Position numbers and translations under genes: made by a program
The notes under the pieces: generated by a model
Told to the model about the DNA's origin: nothing
The model's database searches: none
Seen by the model: the letters and a program-made list of their open reading frames with translations, nothing else
In this document: in pieces, positions 1 to 8,366 of the stretch
Numbering within the stretch: position 1 is the first letter of the stretch
Layout: the number at the start of each line of letters is the position of its first letter
Assembly: GCA_017965765.1 (NCBI GenBank)
Contig: JAGCPJ010000002.1
Span: forward strand, 27,491-91,490
Source: Bacteroidales bacterium
GTDB lineage: Bacteria > Bacteroidota > Bacteroidia > Bacteroidales > F082
Length of the DNA: 64,000 nucleotides
Direction: 5' to 3'

Positions 1-279
1 CAAATCCAGATGCTTGCCGCCATGCGCGCAGCCATCAATGTGCCGATTGACTTGCATACTGAGAATCCCAAATCGAGTGGAGGCTTCATCCGTCACTACG
101 AAGTGCCGGATTTCATCCGTGTGGCTGCCCCCGTCTATTTGAAGACCGGTGGTTCTGTCGCTGCCAACCATAGCTACGACACTACTGAGAAAGAAGCCAA
201 ACAGCGCGCTAAGCAAGTCAGCTTGGTAAAGCGTGTCATCGATGAATATTATCCTGAAGCTATTGTTTCGCCAAAGTAA
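1..279 (+). CDS. C-terminal fragment of an unidentified enzyme
   Basis: The frame is open from base 1 and ends at TAA 277-279, so about 92 C-terminal residues are visible and the true start lies outside the window; the ATG at 10 is probably internal. The visible part contains PIDLHTENPKSSGGFIR followed by a hydrophobic strand (IRVAAPVYLKTGG) and a charged terminal helix. The alternating strands and His/Glu-rich loop would fit the end of a barrel enzyme, and it faintly resembles U32-peptidase-like proteins, but I do not recognise it with confidence. It is 3 bp upstream of the CitE-like gene and so belongs to the same polysaccharide operon. Confidence 0.5.
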   Translation, partial: QIQMLAAMRAAINVPIDLHTENPKSSGGFIRHYEVPDFIRVAAPVYLKTGGSVAANHSYDTTEKEAKQRAKQVSLVKRVIDEYYPEAIVSPK

Positions 280-282
280 AAC

Positions 283-1419
283 ATGAAGCATCATCAATAT
301 AATCCCAACTACAGGTTCGTTAAGGACCCCGTGGACTTTAACAAATATACGGACCGCAGTTTGCTGCAGTATTGTCTTGGCGCCACCATGTACATGCCTG
401 GTACCAAGGACTTTGCTCAGGCCATCATTGAAAAGAAATATCCTGGCCTTACCTCAATGGTCATGTGCTTTGAGGATGCCTGCAAGGAAGAAGATGTTCC
501 AACCGCAGAGCAAAACTGCCTTCGTGTATTGGAAACATTACGCCAAAAGGTGGAAAAGGGTGAACTTGCCTACGAGGATATTCCACTTATCTTTTTCCGT
601 GTGCGAAATGTTGATCAGTTTAAGCATTTCGCCAAACTTTTGCCTATAGAGACTGTTCCGTTTATTACAGGATTTAACTTTCCGAAATTCAATAGTCTGA
701 ACGCGACAGCATATATGGATCACCTTGTTGACCTTAACGAGCGTGCTGGTGAAGTGCTCTATGGCATGCCTATCATTGAGGATGCGCGTGTGGCCTATAA
801 AGAAAGTCGGCTGGATGAACTGATTGCTGTGAAGCGTGTGCTAGACCAAAACAAACAGTTAGTTTTGAATGTTCGTGTTGGTGGCACCGATTTCTCTTCC
901 TGTTTTGGTGTGCGGCGAGGCATCAATTATACCATTTATGATATTATGACGGTGAGCAACTGCTTGATGGACATTCTCAATGTGTTTACCCGTAACAACG
1001 ACTACACTGTGTCGGGTCCTGTTTGGGAGTATTTCCGGGTTAACAAACGCATGAAAGGGATGGCAGAACTTCCAAAAATAGACCTCCAACAGACCTTGAT
1101 GAAACGCCAGGCTATTGTAAATGATGCTGTTGACGGTCTAATGAGAGAATTGGTGCTTGACCAGGCAAATGGATTCATGGGCAAGACATGCATCCATCCC
1201 TCTCATCTGAATTACATCAATGGCATGTTGGCCGTAACCAAAGACGAGTACGACGATGCTTTCCAGATCATGCATACCAGTGGCGGAGTTATCAAAGGCA
1301 CTAAGGGAATGAATGAAATCGGTCCACATAAGAATTGGGCGGAAAAGATCATGATGAGAGCCCAAGCTTACGGCGTGATTGAGAATGAAGCAAGCTATGT
1401 GAAATTATTTGGCGTATGA
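283..1419 (+). CDS. HpcH/HpaI aldolase / citrate lyase beta (CitE-like) protein
   Basis: A 378-residue member of the HpcH/HpaI-CitE TIM-barrel superfamily, whose enzymes cleave or form C-C bonds of malyl-, citramalyl- or citryl-CoA or of hydroxy-keto acids with divalent metal. Visible marks are the N-terminal barrel strand around LGATMYMPGT (residues 30-40), the acidic MCFEDACKEEDV strand (about 60-72), a central IIEDARVAYKESRL segment (about 165) and the late MGKTCIHPSHL signature (about 300), which in CitE relatives closes the barrel. It is longer than classical CitE (about 290-300), like the CitE paralogs found beside ATP-grasp genes in tellurium-resistance-associated gene clusters. The stop overlaps the next start (ATGA). 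The substrate cannot be read from sequence; a hydroxy-dicarboxylate is my inference from the neighbouring fumarase and PrpD genes. Confidence 0.85.
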   Translation: MKHHQYNPNYRFVKDPVDFNKYTDRSLLQYCLGATMYMPGTKDFAQAIIEKKYPGLTSMVMCFEDACKEEDVPTAEQNCLRVLETLRQKVEKGELAYEDIPLIFFRVRNVDQFKHFAKLLPIETVPFITGFNFPKFNSLNATAYMDHLVDLNERAGEVLYGMPIIEDARVAYKESRLDELIAVKRVLDQNKQLVLNVRVGGTDFSSCFGVRRGINYTIYDIMTVSNCLMDILNVFTRNNDYTVSGPVWEYFRVNKRMKGMAELPKIDLQQTLMKRQAIVNDAVDGLMRELVLDQANGFMGKTCIHPSHLNYINGMLAVTKDEYDDAFQIMHTSGGVIKGTKGMNEIGPHKNWAEKIMMRAQAYGVIENEASYVKLFGV

Positions 1420-2462
1420 CAACAGAAAACAAACAGTATAACTATTGCCTAGATTTTATTAAGGGTGTAGCATGTATTTGTATCGTATTGATGCATTGTG
1501 AATTCCCAGGCAATCTCGGTGTTATTGTGCAAACGATGAGCCGGTTTAGTGTGCCGTTTTTCTTCATGGTATCAGGTTATTTTGCGATGAAGGTGTCTCG
1601 AAAGAAAATACTTCATATTGCTAAAATAACCCTATGGGCTTCCTTGTTTTATTTAGCCTTTGCGTTAGTCCAGCATCTGATATGGCATGATATGTCGTTT
1701 AAGGTGTCGAAATCGCAGGCGTTGATTTGGTTGTTGTTTAACCAGCCTGTCATTATTGCCGGTCCCTTGTGGTTCTGCTTTGCCTTGTTGTATGATTACA
1801 TCCTTGTCAGTATCTTGGACCATTTCCGATTCCAAAAATATGAAAACGTCGCGGGAATTATCATGTTGGTGCTTTTCTTCTTTATGGGTCAAGGTATTCA
1901 CCTCATCGGTGGCGGCATTCCAGTTCCTGATTTTGTTCAAGGGGATTTTGGAGGCAACATTCCACATATGGAAGGAGGAAGGGTTCCAGTTCCCAATTTC
2001 ATCTACCGTAACTTCTTATTTGAAGGCTATGCCTTTTTTATGCTAGGTCGAATCATACAGAAGAACAAAGACCGCATAAAGATCAGCAATTTGGCTTTGT
2101 TAGCAATCATTATAGTATCAACATTGTTGTGCTTTGCTGAGCGTCATTGGATAGGACGCGAATTCGGTGTCAATCTCTTCACTTTGCCTCAATTATTAGC
2201 ATTGTTTATTTATGGTATCAACAATCCAACACGGCACCAAGGGGCTGTTCAACGATTAGGTAGGGATTGCTCCATGTTGGTTTATATTCTCCATCCGTTT
2301 GTTTGGTATTCATTGAGACGTGTGTACAAAGCAATGGATGTCGCTGACAATTTAACTGCGTTGTATCTGATGCCGATTATTGTTGTTGTGCTTTCCATTG
2401 CATTGGCATTGTTCTGTAATTGGTTTACAAAAACTGTCCAATCAAAGAAACAGGCGGTATGA
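1416..2462 (+). CDS. Membrane acyltransferase, acyltransferase-3 family
   Basis: A 348-residue integral membrane protein with about ten hydrophobic segments and the family N-terminus: YCLDFIKGVACICIVLMH, in which the His near residue 27 is the expected catalytic residue, followed by SRFSVPFFFMVSGYF. Acyltransferase-3 proteins O-acetylate or otherwise O-acylate sugars and peptidoglycan at the inner membrane. The loop near residues 165-190 carries two similar segments (GGGIPVPDF and GGRVPVPNF), a small local duplication. Start ATG overlaps the upstream stop by 4 bp and its own stop overlaps the next start, which points to translational coupling. In this operon it most likely acylates the repeat unit; whether the acyl group comes from the neighbouring acid-metabolising enzymes is unknown. 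Confidence 0.85.
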   Translation: MTTENKQYNYCLDFIKGVACICIVLMHCEFPGNLGVIVQTMSRFSVPFFFMVSGYFAMKVSRKKILHIAKITLWASLFYLAFALVQHLIWHDMSFKVSKSQALIWLLFNQPVIIAGPLWFCFALLYDYILVSILDHFRFQKYENVAGIIMLVLFFFMGQGIHLIGGGIPVPDFVQGDFGGNIPHMEGGRVPVPNFIYRNFLFEGYAFFMLGRIIQKNKDRIKISNLALLAIIIVSTLLCFAERHWIGREFGVNLFTLPQLLALFIYGINNPTRHQGAVQRLGRDCSMLVYILHPFVWYSLRRVYKAMDVADNLTALYLMPIIVVVLSIALALFCNWFTKTVQSKKQAV

Positions 2463-2968
2463 TCAAACAACTGACAACTCCTTTTTCGGAAGAAACAATT
2501 GCCAATTTGAATGTTGGCGATGTCGTTAACATTAGCGGCTATATCTATACGGGGCGCGATGCCGTGCTTCCCAAAATCATTCGTTTGGCTGAAGAAAACC
2601 GTCTGGACGACTATGGGATCAACCTGCAAGGTGCGGTGATCTTTCACACGGCAGTAAGTCCCGCTGGCGTTGGTCCGACCTCGAGTAACAAGGTGGAGAT
2701 CGAATCCTCCTTCGAACCTTTGTCACGTTATGGTGTGAAGATGCACCTTGGCAAAGGCGCTATCTCCAAAGAAACGGTGAAAGTGTTAGCGGAACAGAAT
2801 GCGGTATTTGCCATCATCCCGCCCGTGACAGCGCTGTTGGGAAGTCATACCGTGGAACAGACAATCATCGCCTTCCCTGAACTGGGTATGGAAGCATTCA
2901 ATCAATTGAGAGTAGTGAACTATCAAGCCATCATTGCGGCCGCGAAAGGAGTGTCCATCTATGATTAG
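2459..2968 (+). CDS. Class I fumarase / tartrate dehydratase, beta (C-terminal-type) subunit
   Basis: A 169-residue protein matching the C-terminal (beta) domain of iron-sulfur class I fumarases and L-tartrate dehydratases. It shows the family segments VGDVVNISGYIYTGRDA (about 18-35), AVIFHTAVSPAGVGPTSSNK (about 57-77), KMHLGKGAISKET (about 95) and the FPELGMEAF segment near the C-terminus. I start it at the ATG at 2459, which forms an ATGA overlap with the acyltransferase stop, rather than at the upstream in-frame GTG. The catalytic 4Fe-4S cluster is in the partner subunit, encoded next with an 8-bp overlap. Together they would add or remove water on fumarate/malate, mesaconate/citramalate or oxaloacetate/tartrate-type substrates; which one cannot be told here. 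Confidence 0.85.
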   Translation: MIKQLTTPFSEETIANLNVGDVVNISGYIYTGRDAVLPKIIRLAEENRLDDYGINLQGAVIFHTAVSPAGVGPTSSNKVEIESSFEPLSRYGVKMHLGKGAISKETVKVLAEQNAVFAIIPPVTALLGSHTVEQTIIAFPELGMEAFNQLRVVNYQAIIAAAKGVSIYD

Positions 2969-3806
2969 TATCCAAGATAAAGTAGCCGCCTGTCTTGTGC
3001 GCGCAGGCTCCACCTTCCGGGAAGACCAAAAAGAAGCCTATCGTCGAGCCATTGCCGATGAGGGAAACGAACATGCTTGTTGGGTGATGCGGCAGGTGCT
3101 GGATAATGCATTGGTGGCCGAAGAACGACGCAGTCCACTTTGTGATGACACGGGCATTCCACATCTTTTTCTTGAAGTTGGGAAGAACCGCATAGTCACC
3201 GGGGAGTTGTTGGAACAGATTAAGGAAGGCGTCGCCATGGGATTACGCCAGTTGCCTGGACGACCCATGGCCATCAAAGGTGATGACGATGCCCGTATTG
3301 ACCAGAGTGGCGGCTTGAACGAAGACAGTGGTGCCTTGGCGCCATCACCGATTCTGATCAAAGCAGTTGATGAAGAGGTTATTCGACTGACCATCTTGAT
3401 GCTTGGAGGCGGTCCCGCCATTCGAGGCATTACCCAACGTGTGTTCCACAAACACAGCGTGGATGTGGTGGTTGACGAGATCGTGTCTCGCGCCATCCCT
3501 GCCGTTAGCCAACTGGGTTGTTCGCCCTGTACCCTGGCTGTCGGCATTGGCCGTAGCCAGTTCGAAGCTACAAGCTTGATGATGGAGGCTATGGTCTATG
3601 GAGACTTCAACAAACAGACTGCTTTTGAGAAAAGAATCACTGAAAAAGTGAATGAGTCAAACACCGGCCCGCTTGGATTAGGTGGCAAGCATAGCGTTTT
3701 GGCTACCTTTGCAAAAGTCGGTCCTCAGCGTGCGAGCGGTGTTAGAATCGTTGCTTTGAGGCCTTGCTGCTGCTTTGAGCCAAGAAGGGCAAGTGTGGAG
3801 CTGTAA
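2961..3806 (+). CDS. Class I fumarase / tartrate dehydratase, alpha (Fe-S) subunit
   Basis: A 281-residue alpha subunit of the two-chain class I fumarase/tartrate dehydratase family, carrying the catalytic iron-sulfur cluster. Candidate cluster ligands are the Cys in SPLCDDTGIPH (about 59), the Cys in LGCSPCTLAVGIG (about 185) and the CCC run near the end in LRPCCCFEPRRASVEL. The glycine-rich NTGPLGLGGKHSVL segment (about 235-248) is typical of the family. The ATG at 2961 lies inside the end of the beta gene (8-bp overlap); the in-frame codons upstream are not supported. Order beta-then-alpha is the reverse of the single-chain enzyme. Placement inside a polysaccharide operon, not with TCA genes, suggests a dedicated role in making an acid substituent. 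Confidence 0.85.
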   Translation: MISIQDKVAACLVRAGSTFREDQKEAYRRAIADEGNEHACWVMRQVLDNALVAEERRSPLCDDTGIPHLFLEVGKNRIVTGELLEQIKEGVAMGLRQLPGRPMAIKGDDDARIDQSGGLNEDSGALAPSPILIKAVDEEVIRLTILMLGGGPAIRGITQRVFHKHSVDVVVDEIVSRAIPAVSQLGCSPCTLAVGIGRSQFEATSLMMEAMVYGDFNKQTAFEKRITEKVNESNTGPLGLGGKHSVLATFAKVGPQRASGVRIVALRPCCCFEPRRASVEL

Positions 3807-3817
3807 TACTTAATGTT

Positions 3818-4882
3818 ATGAATATCAATACTTTCCTGAAGTTCAAAAGATTATATATGTCACTTCCGGGCTTTATGCAAAAGCCTATAGATGATGTGAG
3901 ATATCGTAAAGGTATCAAAAAAGCACTGAAGCTATTCCTGACGAAGGAGGAGTATGGCGATGAAGCGTTGAAAACGGAGATCATCAAAGACATCAAACGT
4001 TGTCGCAAACAATATAGAACGAAACCAGAAGAGTATTTCCTTTTTGGTTTTAGGAATTGTTCTCCAGAGGAACGTGCTGAGTTCTTGCCTGATGTCATCA
4101 AGGATAACGTGTTAAGTAAAGTCGTGGGATTTGATGTTTTTTCAAGGGAATTGAAAGACAAGTTCAATTTTTATAAACTTGCTGGTGGGTACTTTCTTAG
4201 GGAGACTATGCTTGTGAATTGCAAGGGCGACGACAATTTGGAAGAATTCAAGCAGTTTGCGTCAAAACATCATGATTTATTCATAAAAAGCAATGTGTTA
4301 AGTAAGGGAAGGGGTACCGGACTGTATCATGTCAAGAATGACCACGAAGCCGAGGGGGTTTATGCCATGCTCGGCAAGATCGGTGGAGAATGGATTGTGG
4401 AAGAAAAAATCGAGCAAGCACATGAAATGGCTCAATGGAATGAGAGTTCGGTTAACACGGTCCGTTTGCCTGCCATCTTGAACAATGGCCAATGGACTGT
4501 GATTGGTGCATTCTTCCGTACTGGCCGCAAAGGTTCTGTGGTGGACAATGCTGGCGCAGGGGGCATATTTGCTTGTGTTGATGCGGACTCGGGCGCGCTT
4601 AGTTCAGATGGAGTGGATGAGGCTGGCGTCTATTATGAGCGACACCCTGATAGCGGTCTCAAATATAAAGGTTGGCAGATTCCTAGGTGGGAAGAGTTGT
4701 TGACACTCGCAAAAAAAATCCATTGTACCATGCCCCATCACAAGTATGTTGGCTGGGATTTTGCCCTGACCGATAAAGGTTGGGCTTTGGTTGAAGGCAA
4801 CTGGGGCCAATTTGTTTCACAGTATAACGACCATGTTGGCTTGAAAAAGCGGTTTTTTGAGCTGATGGGAGTTGAAGAATAA
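3818..4882 (+). CDS. Sugar-transfer-associated ATP-grasp protein (first of two)
   Basis: A 354-residue ATP-grasp protein of the family named for association with sugar transfer (ATPgrasp_ST). The N-terminal third is helical and basic; the grasp domain starts near residue 120 with KDNVLSKVVGF-like and LFIKSNVLSKGRGTGLYHV segments (lysine and glycine-rich ATP loop, about 150-170), continues with GGEWIVEEKIEQ (about 190), and ends with GWDFALTDKGWALVEGNWG (about 310-330), where Asp, Glu and Asn are the expected metal ligands. ATP-grasp enzymes activate a carboxylate as acyl phosphate and join it to an amine, thiol or similar nucleophile. It is followed after 14 bp by a second protein of the same family, which suggests two successive ligations or a heteromer. 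Confidence 0.85.
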   Translation: MNINTFLKFKRLYMSLPGFMQKPIDDVRYRKGIKKALKLFLTKEEYGDEALKTEIIKDIKRCRKQYRTKPEEYFLFGFRNCSPEERAEFLPDVIKDNVLSKVVGFDVFSRELKDKFNFYKLAGGYFLRETMLVNCKGDDNLEEFKQFASKHHDLFIKSNVLSKGRGTGLYHVKNDHEAEGVYAMLGKIGGEWIVEEKIEQAHEMAQWNESSVNTVRLPAILNNGQWTVIGAFFRTGRKGSVVDNAGAGGIFACVDADSGALSSDGVDEAGVYYERHPDSGLKYKGWQIPRWEELLTLAKKIHCTMPHHKYVGWDFALTDKGWALVEGNWGQFVSQYNDHVGLKKRFFELMGVEE

Positions 4883-4896
4883 TTAAACGATCAATT

Positions 4897-5925
4897 ATGG
4901 GAATGGTTTATCGATTAAAACGCATCGCATACAATATCCTGTATTCAAGAAACTCACGCAGGTTTAGGAAAATGGACTTGCCAAAACTAACCCGTGAAGA
5001 AAAGCGGCAAATCCGTCAGACATGGCCTGGTTTGACCATCACTCCTTTGGAATACGTGTATGTGAGTCTTTACAAAAAAATCAACGGTTTTTCCCCTTAT
5101 TACCTTGCACCTTGTTGGTACAGTGAGGTCAGGTATATCACTAATCCGAAAAAGCAATTGTACGCTTTGGAGAACAAGGCATTGTGTGATGTGTATTTCC
5201 CTGACATTTCCTTCCCTGAGCCATACGTGCGTTGCCTTAACGGATCTTACTACGACAAGGATATGAATTTCTTGAGTCGTGATGCTGCTATTGCACTGCT
5301 GAAGCAGAAGAAAGCGTTTGTCATCAAGCCTTCACTTGGGACATTGCAAGGGCAGGGCGTAGAAAAAATCAATTGCGAAAAAGATGATGTCGAGGCTGCA
5401 GTAAAGAGAGCAGGGAATGATTTTATCGCTCAAGAGGTCATAAAGCAAGCCCCTGAGATTGAACGACTGAATCCATCGTCACTCAATTGTTTCAGGGTGA
5501 CTACCATCTACCTAAATGGCAAATTCGATTATAGCAGCATGATGAAGGTCGGTAAAAGCGGCGCATTTCGTGACAATTGGAATTGTGCCTATTTGATGGG
5601 TATGGATAAGCAGGGTAAACTGGCTGAGTTTGCTTACGACTATGATCTGAATCCTGTTGACCGGTCTGATGTCGGAGTGGTCTTCAAGGGGTTGGAGATG
5701 CCTTATTTCAAAGAGGTAGTCGCTCATTGCGAACAAATGCATAAAAAGCTGTTTGCCAATTGCGGTGTGATCGGATGGGACGTGACACTTGACAGTGAAT
5801 ACAGAGTTAGGGTGATTGAAACCAACCTTTACAATCCTGGAACCAATATGGAGCAAATTGCAAGTGGCGATTTCTTCCGCCCATTCCATGATGAGTTGCT
5901 TCAGTATCTGAAAAGAAAACTATGA
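4897..5925 (+). CDS. Sugar-transfer-associated ATP-grasp protein (second of two)
   Basis: A 342-residue relative of the preceding gene product, clearly diverged. Visible features are AFVIKPSLGTLQGQGVEKI (ATP loop, about 140-160), FIAQEVIKQAPEIERLNPSS (about 175-195), CFRVTTIYLNGKF (about 200) and the C-terminal metal site GWDVTLDSEYRVRVIETNLYNPG (about 290-312). The first 60 residues are very basic, possibly a contact with membrane or a phosphorylated carrier. Its stop overlaps the start of the hydroxyacid dehydrogenase by 4 bp (ATGA), so ligase and dehydrogenase are probably translationally coupled. Family membership is clear; substrates are unknown, with a glycan or nucleotide-sugar amine and a hydroxy acid as my guess. 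Confidence 0.83.
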   Translation: MGMVYRLKRIAYNILYSRNSRRFRKMDLPKLTREEKRQIRQTWPGLTITPLEYVYVSLYKKINGFSPYYLAPCWYSEVRYITNPKKQLYALENKALCDVYFPDISFPEPYVRCLNGSYYDKDMNFLSRDAAIALLKQKKAFVIKPSLGTLQGQGVEKINCEKDDVEAAVKRAGNDFIAQEVIKQAPEIERLNPSSLNCFRVTTIYLNGKFDYSSMMKVGKSGAFRDNWNCAYLMGMDKQGKLAEFAYDYDLNPVDRSDVGVVFKGLEMPYFKEVVAHCEQMHKKLFANCGVIGWDVTLDSEYRVRVIETNLYNPGTNMEQIASGDFFRPFHDELLQYLKRKL

Positions 5926-6902
5926 CAAGAACAAGACTAATACTTCATACCGCCAAATATTCGGGCGTACCGTTGGATCTTTTGCGGCAAGCTTGTCCCC
6001 AAGGGTTTGAAGTAAAAACATTGGACGAGGCTACGCATGAGCAACTGATCCAAGAGGCATCCGAGGCCCAGTTTTTCTTGGTTAGTGGTCGCTTGCCTAT
6101 TGATAAGGCTGTGCTTGACAATGCTCCTCATTTGAAAATGATCCAGCGTACTGGTGTCGGTACTGAAATGCTCGACTTGGAAGAAATCAAGCGGCGCGGT
6201 ATTCCCGTCTATGTCAATGCTGGAGTGAATGCCAGAAGTGTTGCCGAACATACGCTTACCTTGATATTGGCTGCCCTAAAACGGTTGCCTCAAATCAACC
6301 AACAAGTGCATCAAGGCATCTGGAAAAAACAACAAACAGGTGTGACTATCTACGAGTTGTATGGAAAAACCGTTGGTTTGGTAGGGATGGGCAATATCGG
6401 GCGTATGGTGGCAGGCATGTTACAGCCTTTTGGCGCAAAAGTGCTTTATACCGATGTGTTTCGCCAAAATGAAAAAGTGGAAGCGGAATTGGGTTTGACT
6501 TATTGCGAAAGCTTCTCCGCAATGCTTCCCCTTTGTGATATCCTATCCTTCCATTGTCCATTGACCAAGGAGAATACCGAGATATTGAACAAAAGCACCT
6601 TGTCTTTGATGAAGGAAGGTGCGATTGTGGTGAACACGGCAAGGGGAAAACTGATCCATCCTGATGACCTTTATGAGGCGTTGCAAAGTGGTCATCTGAT
6701 GGGGGCAGCTCTTGATACACACTATGAGGAACCTTTAAAGATGGATTGTCGTCTCATGGACCTGGATAATGTCATCATGACGCCTCATATCGGAGGTTTG
6801 AGCCATGAGGCTTTTTCGCAGATGTTGCAAAAGGCAATGACAAACATTAAGGCTTTTGAGGAAGGTGATCTTGAGCGTATTTCAAAATCTAAATTATTGT
6901 AA
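5922..6902 (+). CDS. D-isomer-specific 2-hydroxyacid dehydrogenase
   Basis: A 326-residue NAD(P)-dependent dehydrogenase interconverting a 2-keto acid and a D-2-hydroxy acid. The Rossmann signature GLVGMGNIGRMVAGML is near residue 150, the second family signature with NTARGKLIHPDDLYEAL near 235-250 (active-site Arg expected here), and the terminal PHIGG motif near 290 carries the catalytic His. The central Glu is expected in the HYEEPL segment (about 268). Length is normal for the family (310-330). In this operon it could reduce the product of the CitE-like lyase or oxidise the hydrated acid from the fumarase pair. The start ATG overlaps the preceding stop. Confidence 0.88.
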   Translation: MTRTRLILHTAKYSGVPLDLLRQACPQGFEVKTLDEATHEQLIQEASEAQFFLVSGRLPIDKAVLDNAPHLKMIQRTGVGTEMLDLEEIKRRGIPVYVNAGVNARSVAEHTLTLILAALKRLPQINQQVHQGIWKKQQTGVTIYELYGKTVGLVGMGNIGRMVAGMLQPFGAKVLYTDVFRQNEKVEAELGLTYCESFSAMLPLCDILSFHCPLTKENTEILNKSTLSLMKEGAIVVNTARGKLIHPDDLYEALQSGHLMGAALDTHYEEPLKMDCRLMDLDNVIMTPHIGGLSHEAFSQMLQKAMTNIKAFEEGDLERISKSKLL

Positions 6903-6907
6903 TTCAG

Positions 6908-8272
6908 GTGAATATTACTGATCAATTTGTTGAGAATCTGTTTTCTTTTTCTCAAAGACAATTCTCTGATAAGGAGTTGCTACATGCCCAAAAGTGCTTG
7001 CTGGATTATTTTGGGGTGACCTTGGCAGGATCGGTAGCTTATGCCGATGTTGAAAAAGCATTGCTGGATAGTGCATTGTCTGTGGGCTGCTCCTCATCGG
7101 TTCTCGGCCATGGCGTAAAGACTTCAGAGCCGATTGCTGCTTTGATTAACGGCATCAGTGCCCATGCGGTGGAATTGGATGATGGACAACGTTTTGGAAA
7201 TATTCATCCAGGCGCACCTGTCATCTCTGCTTTGCTAGCAGTGGCAGAAAATTCTGATGTTCAGATGGTTGATTTGTGGAGAGGAATTCTAACTGGATAT
7301 GAATGCGTGTTGCGTTTGGCTTGTAGCATCCAACCCGAGCATAAGTTGAAAGGCTTTCATGCTACAGGACCTTGTGGAACCATTGGAGCGACAATGGGTA
7401 TAGCAGCTATGATGAATTATTCAAAAGAACAGTTCAAGGCAGCGTTGTCTGTGGCTTGTACAAGTGCCTCTGGTATTCTGGAAATGATAGAAGGAGATAC
7501 CCAGCTGATGCCCTATAATTCAGGCAAGGCTGCATCTAATGCCGTCGTTTCAGCGGAAGTTGCTCGTGCGGGTTTTAAATACCCAGCTGATGCATTGGGC
7601 GGGAAGAGAGGGTTTCTGAATTGTTTTGCCGATAATCCACGTCTTGAACTCCTTACGGATTTTGGGAATGAGTTGTATTGCATGACCAATTACTTCAAGC
7701 TATATGCGGCATGTGGCCATTGCCACTCCAGTATAGAAGCGGCCTTGTTATTAAGGGAAAAGCATCTGTTCGAGAATACAAATATTGAGCGAGTTGACAT
7801 TCAAACTTACCGTTTGGCCTTGCGTGCTCATGATCACAATGTGATCGATGGAGTGAATTCAGCAAGAATGAGTATCCCATACAGCGCCGCTGTTGCCTTG
7901 ATGCACGGGAGCGCTGATATCGAGGATTTCGATGAAAAATCAATTCAAGAAAAGGAATTGATTGATCTTACATCCAAGATCACAGTTCGCGAAAATGAAG
8001 AATTGACCAAATTGGCTCCCGCCAAGAGAATTGCGATTTTGACCGTTTACTCGAAGGAAGGCATTTTCAGTGAAACAGTGACTTGGCCTAAAGGTCAGCC
8101 GGAAAACCCGTTGTCGCTGGATGAGATAAAAAGCAAGTACAGAAAATATGCCGCTATGGCTGGATTAAAAACAGATGCCATCAATCATCTCTGTGATATG
8201 ATGCGTGAACCCGCTATCTACATAAAGGATTTTATGAAGTATTGGAATTCCCCGCAAAGACGATCACTTTAA
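6908..8272 (+). CDS. MmgE/PrpD family protein (2-methylcitrate dehydratase-like)
   Basis: A 454-residue protein of the MmgE/PrpD family, which includes 2-methylcitrate dehydratase, cis-aconitate decarboxylase and iminodisuccinate epimerase. Recognisable segments are LLDYFGVTLAGS near residue 30, INGISAHAVELDDG (about 78-92, holding the family His and Asp), IHPGAPVISALLA (about 98-110), GFHATGPCGTIGATMGIAAM (about 145-165) and KLYAACGHCHSSIEA (about 265). The start is a GTG at 6908, 5 bp after the dehydrogenase stop; no nearer ATG preserves the family N-terminus. Length is normal. The family acts on tricarboxylate and related acids, so its presence among polysaccharide genes is the strongest hint that an unusual carboxylic acid is made here. 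Confidence 0.85.
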   Translation: MNITDQFVENLFSFSQRQFSDKELLHAQKCLLDYFGVTLAGSVAYADVEKALLDSALSVGCSSSVLGHGVKTSEPIAALINGISAHAVELDDGQRFGNIHPGAPVISALLAVAENSDVQMVDLWRGILTGYECVLRLACSIQPEHKLKGFHATGPCGTIGATMGIAAMMNYSKEQFKAALSVACTSASGILEMIEGDTQLMPYNSGKAASNAVVSAEVARAGFKYPADALGGKRGFLNCFADNPRLELLTDFGNELYCMTNYFKLYAACGHCHSSIEAALLLREKHLFENTNIERVDIQTYRLALRAHDHNVIDGVNSARMSIPYSAAVALMHGSADIEDFDEKSIQEKELIDLTSKITVRENEELTKLAPAKRIAILTVYSKEGIFSETVTWPKGQPENPLSLDEIKSKYRKYAAMAGLKTDAINHLCDMMREPAIYIKDFMKYWNSPQRRSL

Positions 8273-8366
8273 TGTAGAAACTTGAACGCCATCAAGGGAA
8301 GGATACATAATAAACAGTAAGAAACGACTTTTGACTTTATTTTTATCATCATTTAATAGCTTTGAA

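Noticed and set aside
8331-8366. TTG start for the third ATP-grasp protein
   Set aside because: The extra 12 residues are not part of the fold, and an ATG sits at 8367 just before the first strand.
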